Below are positions 8,284 through 12,796 of a stretch of DNA of 12,796 nt, in pieces (position 1 is the first letter of the stretch; each line of letters starts with the position of its first letter). Made by a program: the position numbers and the translations under genes. The DNA is from UKL13-2 sp043773745. Lineage in GTDB: Bacteria; Pseudomonadota; Gammaproteobacteria; Burkholderiales; Usitatibacteraceae. The stretch is from positions 1 to 12,796 of the forward strand of contig JAYVEV010000014.1 of NCBI GenBank assembly GCA_043773745.1. Direction: 5' to 3'. Below the pieces are notes generated by a model. It was not told the origin of the DNA. It worked only from the letters and a program-made list of their open reading frames with translations, and searched no databases.

Positions 8284-8742
8284 TTAACCTAAGAATTCGG
8301 GCCAGATCGGGAACGGCAACTTCAAGCCGTACACGAACACCGCAACCGAGCCTGCGGCCAGAATAGCGCTGGAAATAAGCGACTCTTTTAGTTTGAATTC
8401 ATGCCCACCGTAGGCCGAGATCATGACCAATAAAACAATCGCGATGACGAGGCCAAGCCACTTTGCCGTCAAGCCAAAAATCACGAACCCGCCCAGCACC
8501 CATATCAACGGCCGCCAGGCAAATTTACTGATCGAAGTGCCGGTGGTCAGCAATGACTGGATAATAATAATAACGCCCAATACCGCCATCACACAGCCCA
8601 ACACAAACGGGAAATAACCGGCGCCCATGCGACTTGCGGTGCCCATTGGATACTCGTAGTATTGAACGATAATCGCGAACGCCAAACCAAATGAGGCGAA
8701 CATGATGCCCGACCAAAAGTCTTTCGGATTTTTGAGTTTCAC
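8284..8742 (-). CDS. tctB: Tripartite tricarboxylate transporter small membrane subunit TctB
   Basis: This 152-residue protein has four hydrophobic segments (about residues 12-27, 43-65, 75-115 as a split pair, and 122-142), as expected for the small TTT subunit that partners TctA in the inner membrane. The sequence itself is weakly conserved in this family, so the call leans on size, topology and its place 9 bases upstream of tctA. The start codon is GTG at 8742-8740, supported by a strong Shine-Dalgarno 6 bases away. The upstream gap to the dehydrogenase gene is 198 bases. It may therefore have its own promoter or be read through from the dehydrogenase on the same strand. Confidence 0.9.
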   Translation of the reverse strand: MKLKNPKDFWSGIMFASFGLAFAIIVQYYEYPMGTASRMGAGYFPFVLGCVMAVLGVIIIIQSLLTTGTSISKFAWRPLIWVLGGFVIFGLTAKWLGLVIAIVLLVMISAYGGHEFKLKESLISSAILAAGSVAVFVYGLKLPFPIWPEFLG

Positions 8743-8748
8743 TGAATG

Positions 8749-8755
8749 CTCCTCC
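8749..8755 (-). promoter_or_regulatory. Strong ribosome binding site fixing the tctB GTG start
   Basis: GGAGGAG on the minus strand lies 6 bases before the GTG at 8742-8740. No in-frame ATG competes nearby, so this site decides the non-ATG start of tctB. Confidence 0.75.
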
Positions 8756-8880
8756 AGCTATTTTGAAATTTCTTTTTGCCTGCCTTAGAACTACTTTATA
8801 GCCAGCTAGTAACCACTTGAATAATAGCTGTTGCCGTACTTTATCAGACCACGCGAAATGAATGCAGTGTATTGGTAGCC

Positions 8881-8906
8881 CAAGTGCTTGACGTGCATCA
8901 AACTTG
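8881..8906. repeat. Bulged inverted repeat between dehydrogenase and tctB
   Basis: Two nested arm pairs, CAAGT/ACTTG (8881-8885 with 8902-8906) and TTGA/TCAA (8888-8891 with 8898-8901), form a 9-base-pair hairpin with a 2-base bulge and a 6-base loop. It lies 35 bases past the dehydrogenase stop. It lacks a T-run, so it is at best a weak terminator; it could be an operator or mRNA-processing site between dehydrogenase and tctBA. Nearby, TATAAA on the minus strand (about 8800) may be a tctB -10 element, but I see no good -35. Confidence 0.25.
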
Positions 8907-8940
8907 AGGAAATTGCCGAACTGGCAGTGCCCGTCAACTC

Positions 8941-10008
8941 CTACAACGCCGCAGCAATCGCCTCTCCCACCTCGTTGGTCGATGCGATGCCACCCATGTC
9001 ACGTGTCCTCGGGCCGTCGATCAATACGGTTTCAATCGCGCGCACAATCGAATCGCCCGCTTCCTTGTGACCCAAGTGCTCCAGCATCATTGCGCCACTC
9101 CAGATTTGACCAATTGGATTCGCAATATTCTTGCCGTAAATATCCGGCGCGCTGCCGTGTACCGGTTCAAAACAGCTCGGGAATTCACGCTCAGGGTTCA
9201 GGTTGGCCGATGGCGCAATGCCGATCGTGCCGGTACACGCGGGGCCCAGGTCGGACAAAATATCGCCGAACAAATTGGATGCCACCACCACATCGAACCA
9301 ATCCGGATGCTGCACAAAATGGGCGCACAAAATATCGATGTGAAATTGCGAAGTTTTGACATCCGGATAATTGGCCTTCATCGCCGCAAATCGCTCATCC
9401 CAATACGGCATGGTGATGGCGATACCGTTTGATTTGGTGGCGGACGTGACATGTTTGCGCTCGCGCGTTTTCGCCAGTTCAAAAGCGTATTTTAAAATAC
9501 GATCCACACCGCGGCGCGTAAATACCGTCTGTTGCATCACCGCTTCTTGCGGTGTGCCCTCAAAAATTCGCCCGCCAATACTGGAATACTCGCCCTCGTT
9601 GTTTTCCCGCACCACCCAAAAATCAATGTCGCCCGCTTTGCGATTTGCCAGCGGTGAAGGCACCCCCGGCATCAGGCGCACCGGCCGCACATTGGCATAA
9701 AGCTGAAATTCCCGACGAATCGGAATCAGCAAGCCCCACAACGAAATATGGTCAGGTACCGTCGGGAAGCCCACCGCACCCAGGTAAATTGCATCATGAT
9801 GACGAATCTCGGTCAGCCCATTGGCAGGCATCATCGCACCGTGCTGCAGATAGTAATCACAGCTCCACGGTTTTTCATCCCACGTAAAACCGATACCAAA
9901 TTTGCGACCTGCCGCCTCTAGTACGCGCATGCCTTCAGGCAGCACTTCCTTGCCGATACCGTCACCGGCGATGACAGCGATTTTGTGATTTTTTAAGGGC
10001 GTGTTCAA
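8941..10008 (-). CDS. dmlA: D-malate / tartrate dehydrogenase (decarboxylating), isopropylmalate dehydrogenase family
   Basis: This 355-residue NAD-dependent beta-decarboxylating dehydrogenase is strongly similar by eye to E. coli DmlA and to Pseudomonas/Agrobacterium tartrate dehydrogenase (TtuC). It would oxidise D-malate to pyruvate and CO2, or act on tartrate. Family features include GDGIGKEVLPEG (15-26), PDHISLWG (85-92), the substrate-binding arginines in RREF (98-99), VRPVR (108) and VVREN (134), Tyr141, Lys192 (SATKSNG), metal-binding Asp225, Asp249 and Asp253, and the NAD-site motif EPVHGSAPDI (281-290). The VRENTEGEYS motif common in relatives reads VRENNEGEYS here. The start is TTG at 10008-10006: an in-frame stop lies immediately upstream, a GGGAGG site is 5 bases away, and the next Met (residue 27) would remove the nucleotide-binding start. 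Its position upstream of tctBA suggests uptake and oxidation of the same carboxylate. DmlA and TtuC activities cannot be separated from sequence alone. Confidence 0.92.
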   Translation of the reverse strand: MNTPLKNHKIAVIAGDGIGKEVLPEGMRVLEAAGRKFGIGFTWDEKPWSCDYYLQHGAMMPANGLTEIRHHDAIYLGAVGFPTVPDHISLWGLLIPIRREFQLYANVRPVRLMPGVPSPLANRKAGDIDFWVVRENNEGEYSSIGGRIFEGTPQEAVMQQTVFTRRGVDRILKYAFELAKTRERKHVTSATKSNGIAITMPYWDERFAAMKANYPDVKTSQFHIDILCAHFVQHPDWFDVVVASNLFGDILSDLGPACTGTIGIAPSANLNPEREFPSCFEPVHGSAPDIYGKNIANPIGQIWSGAMMLEHLGHKEAGDSIVRAIETVLIDGPRTRDMGGIASTNEVGEAIAAAL

Positions 10009-10013
10009 TCATG

Positions 10014-10019
10014 CCTCCC
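10014..10019 (-). promoter_or_regulatory. Ribosome binding site supporting the TTG start of the dehydrogenase
   Basis: GGGAGG on the minus strand lies 5 bases before the TTG at 10008-10006. An out-of-frame ATG (10012-10010) sits only one base after the site, which is too close for normal initiation. It would give a short frame ending within about 16 codons. The spacing therefore favours TTG. Confidence 0.65.
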
Positions 10020-10119
10020 AAACAATATTTTTATAAAGATCGCCATTCGGCGGGTATTTCCAAGCCTTTTGCTCCGAACACCTTGCCAGTGCTAGTGTTT
10101 TCTTTAAAAACGACATTCA

Positions 10120-11019
10120 TCAAACCAAAAATTCCCTCAACTCTTTCACCAACAAGTCCGGCACTTCCTCCGGAATGTAATGCCCGCTCGGCACGGTGTG
10201 GCCGCGCACATCATTCGCCACCCGTTGCCAATCTTGCAGCGGATTGAAGCAGCGATTGACCACGCCATGCTCGCCCCATAGCGCCAAGGTTGGGCAGATT
10301 ATCTTTTTCTCTGCTTCCCGGTCGGCGCGATCATGGATGAGATCGATTGTGGCGGCGGCACGGTAGTCTTCGCACATCGCGTGTACCGCTTGCGGATCGC
10401 GCATTTGCGACAGATAAGCAGCATAGGCTTCATCGGTAAAGGGAGTCATACCCGCACTGCCGTAGCCGATTTTTTTCTTGAGGTAAACCTCTGGCTCAGC
10501 CAGCATCAAGGTCTCGGGAAACGGTGCAGGCTGGATCAGAAAAAACCACCACCAGTATGATTTCGCAAACTCCATCGTGGTCTGCTCGTACATCGCCAGA
10601 GTGGGCGAAATATCGAGCATCACCAATTTTTTGACGCACTCGGGGTGATCCACCGCTAACCGATGCGATACGCGTCCACCACGGTCATGGCCGCACAGAA
10701 AGAATGATGGGAAACCAAGCTGCAGCATGACTTCCACCTGGTCATTCGCCATTTCGCGTTTGCTGTAATTGGCATGGTCAACCAGATCAACCGGTTTACT
10801 GCTGGCACCGTAACCGCGCAAATCAGTCGCAACCACGGTGAAATGCCTGGCAAGCACAGGGGCAACCTTATGCCAGATAAGGTGTGATTGCGGATAGCCA
10901 TGCAGCAGCAGGAGCGGGGGGCCGCTACCGCCGATGACACCATTGATGGTGATGGCAGCAGGAGCACCTGCATTACGTACACTGAGGCAAAACGGTTTGT
11001 AGTCGGCGAACATCTTCAT
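10120..11019 (-). CDS. Alpha/beta hydrolase, haloacetate-dehalogenase-like, probably not a defluorinase
   Basis: This 299-residue soluble alpha/beta hydrolase belongs to the fluoroacetate dehalogenase/epoxide hydrolase group. The core has the oxyanion-region motif LLLLHGYPQSH (36-46) and DLRGYG (66-71). The nucleophile elbow GHDRGGR gives Asp112 with Arg113 and Arg116, the acid is Asp136 (LDISP), and the catalytic His280 is in SGHYIPEE. Cap-region motifs FLIQPAPFPE (160-169) and MCEDYR (Tyr219) match haloacetate dehalogenases. In the Rhodopseudomonas enzyme the halide is held by His155, Trp156 and Tyr219, with Trp185 nearby. Here the His position is Trp157 and the Trp185 position appears to be Tyr186. 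Fluoride release is therefore doubtful, and an epoxide or ester substrate is possible. No signal peptide is seen. The start ATG faces the divergent EamA gene across 45 bases. A second Met at residue 3 is an alternative start. Confidence 0.88.
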   Translation of the reverse strand: MKMFADYKPFCLSVRNAGAPAAITINGVIGGSGPPLLLLHGYPQSHLIWHKVAPVLARHFTVVATDLRGYGASSKPVDLVDHANYSKREMANDQVEVMLQLGFPSFFLCGHDRGGRVSHRLAVDHPECVKKLVMLDISPTLAMYEQTTMEFAKSYWWWFFLIQPAPFPETLMLAEPEVYLKKKIGYGSAGMTPFTDEAYAAYLSQMRDPQAVHAMCEDYRAAATIDLIHDRADREAEKKIICPTLALWGEHGVVNRCFNPLQDWQRVANDVRGHTVPSGHYIPEEVPDLLVKELREFLV

Positions 11020-11023
11020 GTAG

Positions 11024-11034
11024 GCGATAATCGC
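11024..11034. promoter_or_regulatory. Short perfect palindrome in the divergent promoter region
   Basis: GCGATAATCGC is a perfect 11-base palindrome, centred at 11029, in the 45-base gap between the hydrolase and the EamA transporter. It lies 4 bases upstream of the hydrolase ATG. It could be part of an operator shared by the two divergent genes. At this length it could also arise by chance. Confidence 0.2.
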
Positions 11035-11064
11035 ATAAATAATTCATCGCGGACAGCATTACAC

Positions 11065-11955
11065 ATGACGCCATCAAACACGCCCCCATCAAGCGCCAGC
11101 AACTGGATCGCCGCCGCGCCAGCGGCGTTTGTGCTGCTCTGGAGCACCGGCTTTATTGGTTCCAAGTACGGTATCCCGTACGCCGAGCCGTTCACCCTCA
11201 CCGTCCTCAGAATGATAATGGTTGTAACCATTCTGCTGGTAGTTTCAATCGCCATGCGTGCACCGTGGCCGCGTACGCCGCGCGCCGTAATGCACATCGC
11301 AGTCGCCGGTTTACTGGTTCATGCGACTTATCTGTCTGGTGTTTTATACGCGATTGTCCATGAGCTGCCACTGGGATTCGTCGCCATGATCGCAGGGCTA
11401 CAGCCGGTTGCCACTGCGGTGTTTGCGCATCTGCTATTGGGCGAGCGGTTAAACGCGCGGCAATGGTTCGGTATGGCGCTGGGGGTTGCGGGAGTTGTCT
11501 TGGTGATCGCGAGTAAATTCAGCATGGGCAATTTGCACGGCGCAGGATTGCTCGCGGCCACACTGGCACTGTGCGGCATTACGGCGGGCACGCTGTATCA
11601 AAAGCGTTTCTGCGCGGCAATGGATCTGCGCACCGGCGGGGTCATTCAATACAGCGCGACCGGTATGGTGCTGGCGGTGCTGGCCATGCTGTTTGAGACT
11701 CGGCAGGTAGCATGGACACCACAATTTATCGGCGCACTGCTCTGGTTGGCGGTAGTGCTGTCGATTGGCGCCATTGGTCTGCTGTACCTGATGATTCGAC
11801 GCGGTGCGGCATCACAAGTAGCAAGCCTGTTTTTCCTGACGCCGGCGGTCACCGCCGTAATGGCATGGGCCTTGTTTGGTGAATCATTGTCGATACTGGC
11901 GATTGTGGGCTTGGCAGTGACCGCTGCCGGCGTTGCACTGGTGATGCGCAAGTAG
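11065..11955 (+). CDS. EamA/DMT-family transporter (RhaT/YdcZ-like drug/metabolite exporter)
   Basis: This 296-residue inner-membrane protein has ten predicted hydrophobic helices in two EamA repeats. Repeat one starts at FVLLWSTGFIGSKYG (22-36) and ends with GLQPVATAVFAHLLLGERL (111-129) and its following helix. Repeat two ends with FFLTPAVTAVMAWALFGESL (256-275). The paired 'P-x-x-x-x-hydrophobic-GE' ends are typical of the family, which exports amino acids, metabolites or drugs; the substrate is unknown here. The frame stays open upstream to 10888, but that extension runs antisense through the hydrolase gene and is hydrophilic and unlike the family. I therefore start at the ATG at 11065, which gives the usual length of about 300 residues. 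The Shine-Dalgarno is weak (GGA near 11051). Confidence 0.92.
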   Translation: MTPSNTPPSSASNWIAAAPAAFVLLWSTGFIGSKYGIPYAEPFTLTVLRMIMVVTILLVVSIAMRAPWPRTPRAVMHIAVAGLLVHATYLSGVLYAIVHELPLGFVAMIAGLQPVATAVFAHLLLGERLNARQWFGMALGVAGVVLVIASKFSMGNLHGAGLLAATLALCGITAGTLYQKRFCAAMDLRTGGVIQYSATGMVLAVLAMLFETRQVAWTPQFIGALLWLAVVLSIGAIGLLYLMIRRGAASQVASLFFLTPAVTAVMAWALFGESLSILAIVGLAVTAAGVALVMRK

Positions 11956-11976
11956 CCTCGACAGAATAGACCTTAT

Positions 11977-12028
11977 GTTGGCCGAGCATTTGATAAACTC
12001 TGGTTATTCTTTTATCAGCCGAGCCAAC
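11977..12028. repeat. Nested inverted repeat in the leader of the Mpo1-like gene
   Basis: Outer arms GTTGGC (11977-11982) and GCCAAC (12023-12028) enclose inner arms TGATAAA (11991-11997) and TTTATCA (12011-12017), all perfect, with a 13-base loop. The structure fills most of the 74-base gap and ends one base before the ATG at 12030. The usual ribosome-binding region would thus lie in the 3' arm, where only a weak GAG is seen. It may end the EamA transcript or control translation of the next gene. Confidence 0.35.
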
Positions 12029-12029
12029 C

Positions 12030-12584
12030 ATGCGTAACCTCGAACAGCAAATCACCCAGTACGCGGCCTACCATCGCGACCGCCGCAATATCGCGACGCA
12101 TTTTGTCGGCGTGCCGATGATTGTGTTCAGTGTCATTCTGGCACTGGCCCAAGTCCTGATCGGCTCGGTGCATTTGGGTTGGATTGGCGTACTGGCCGCA
12201 GCGATTTATTATTTGGTGCTGGATAGATCACTTGGCTTGGCAATGGCGTTTTATCTGTTTATGAATGCTGTGCTGGCATCGCTGGTTGCCGCCTACACCA
12301 GTACCAGTGCAGGCCTTGGCATAGCGGCTGCGTTTTTTATTATCGGTTGGGCAATTCAATTTGTGGGTCACAAGTATGAAGGCATGAAGCCCGCATTTGT
12401 GGACGACCTCATCGGGCTGGCGATTGGCCCGCTGTTTGTGATGACCGAATTATTCTTTATTCTCGGCGTAAAAAAGCAGCTCAAAAAATATGTAGAAGAT
12501 CGCGTTGGGCCGGTGCTGGCTGAACGCAATGGCGCACCAATTGGCCCGGCCGCAAACCCCAGTATGGTTAGTGATGAAGCATGA
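12030..12584 (+). CDS. Mpo1-like / DUF962 membrane protein, putative 2-hydroxy fatty acid dioxygenase
   Basis: This 184-residue membrane protein matches the Mpo1/DUF962 (YGL010w-like) family. The yeast member is an iron-dependent dioxygenase that shortens 2-hydroxy fatty acids by alpha-oxidation. Visible hallmarks are the N-terminal QYAAYHRDRRNIATHFVGVP (10-29) with His15, Asn20 and His24, and the second motif GWAIQFVGHKYEGMKPAF (106-123) with His114 and Glu117. These are the likely metal ligands. Hydrophobic segments lie at about 28-45, 48-64, 69-88, 94-112 and 126-146. The charged, Pro/Ala-rich tail after 150 is probably cytoplasmic. The sequence starts at the conserved motif, so the ATG at 12030 is well placed. 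Its stop codon overlaps the prmB start by four bases (ATGA), implying co-transcription. Activity in bacteria is inferred from family only. Confidence 0.88.
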   Translation: MRNLEQQITQYAAYHRDRRNIATHFVGVPMIVFSVILALAQVLIGSVHLGWIGVLAAAIYYLVLDRSLGLAMAFYLFMNAVLASLVAAYTSTSAGLGIAAAFFIIGWAIQFVGHKYEGMKPAFVDDLIGLAIGPLFVMTELFFILGVKKQLKKYVEDRVGPVLAERNGAPIGPAANPSMVSDEA

Positions 12585-12796
12585 GTGAAGTAACGAATGC
12601 TTCACTGAATACGCTGGGCGACTGCGTAGAGTACGCCGAACAAATATTCGTTGAAGCCGATCTATATTTTGGCCACGGCTCGCTTGATGCGTTTGATGAA
12701 GCCGTTTATCTGGTGCTGCATACCCTCAAATTGCCGCTGGATGAACTGGATGGCGTATGGCAGCGCACGGTGAGTACGGCTGAGCGCGATGCGGTT
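12581..12796 (+). CDS. prmB: PrmB, ribosomal protein L3 N5-glutamine methyltransferase (N-terminal part, cut by window edge)
   Basis: Seventy-two codons are visible and remain open to the last base. The N-terminal residues include LYFGHGSLDAFDEAVYLVL and KLPLDELD (about residues 28-57). These align well by eye with the start of E. coli PrmB (YGHGTDNPWDEAVQLVL, LPLD), the SAM-dependent enzyme that methylates a glutamine of ribosomal protein L3 in the cytoplasm. The catalytic NPPY motif and Rossmann core would lie beyond the window. The ATG at 12581 overlaps the preceding stop as ATGA, so translation is probably coupled to the Mpo1-like gene. A HemK/PrmC protein is the main alternative, but the GHG-x-x-x-x-x-DEA pattern favours PrmB. 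Confidence 0.85.
   Translation, partial: MSEVTNASLNTLGDCVEYAEQIFVEADLYFGHGSLDAFDEAVYLVLHTLKLPLDELDGVWQRTVSTAERDAV

Noticed and set aside
8904..9432. Overlapping plus-strand open frames opposite the dehydrogenase
   Set aside because: They mirror a conserved dehydrogenase gene and are rich in Arg/Ser/Pro/Cys with no family signature.
10888..11064. In-frame upstream extension of the EamA transporter by 59 residues
   Set aside because: It lies antisense within the hydrolase coding region, is hydrophilic, and would make the protein longer than the family norm; the ATG at 11065 gives a normal N-terminal helix.
1..12796. CRISPR array, tRNA/rRNA, transposase, phage, toxin-antitoxin or defence genes
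   Set aside because: I looked for regularly spaced repeats, tRNA-like ends and typical protein motifs on both strands and found none; all genes are metabolic, transport or housekeeping.

Overview
The window reads as an ordinary chromosomal segment of a Gram-negative proteobacterium. A beta-proteobacterium (Burkholderiales-like) is my best guess, from the mix of an RND efflux pump, a TctA/TctB tricarboxylate transporter, a D-malate/tartrate dehydrogenase, a haloacetate-dehalogenase-like hydrolase and the general protein style. That assignment is an inference from memory, not from a search. There are ten complete genes and one gene cut by the right edge. I see no tRNA, rRNA, CRISPR array, insertion sequence, phage gene or toxin-antitoxin pair. 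Every intergenic gap is shorter than 300 bases.

Layout. Positions 34-4638 (+) hold a two-gene RND efflux operon: a membrane-anchored periplasmic adaptor and an inner-membrane pump. No outer-membrane channel gene is in view. It converges on a minus-strand block. Reading that block from right to left: an alpha/beta hydrolase (11019-10120), a D-malate/tartrate-type dehydrogenase (10008-8941, TTG start), tctB (8742-8284, GTG start) and tctA (8274-6766), closed by a clear Rho-independent terminator at about 6737-6717. After the terminator a separate small unit begins with its own candidate promoter: a 71-residue Cys-rich 'oxidoreductase-like' protein (6617-6402) overlapping a gamma-glutamyltransferase-like Ntn hydrolase (6412-4808). 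On the right, divergent from the hydrolase, are plus-strand genes for an EamA/DMT transporter (11065-11955), an Mpo1-like (DUF962) putative 2-hydroxy fatty acid dioxygenase (12030-12584), and the N-terminus of prmB, the ribosomal protein L3 glutamine methyltransferase (12581-end), which overlaps its neighbour by an ATGA junction.

How the genes may work together. The pump pair exports an unknown substrate. The tctBA genes and the dehydrogenase suggest uptake and oxidation of a small hydroxy-dicarboxylate such as D-malate or tartrate, but the periplasmic binding protein TctC is missing next to them. The hydrolase and the GGT-like enzyme both keep their catalytic residues but have lost substrate-pocket residues of the characterised family members, so their usual names probably mislead about substrate. 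I did not find a convincing new biological system. The most useful leads are those two repurposed-looking enzymes, the missing TctC, and a few hairpins in leader regions.
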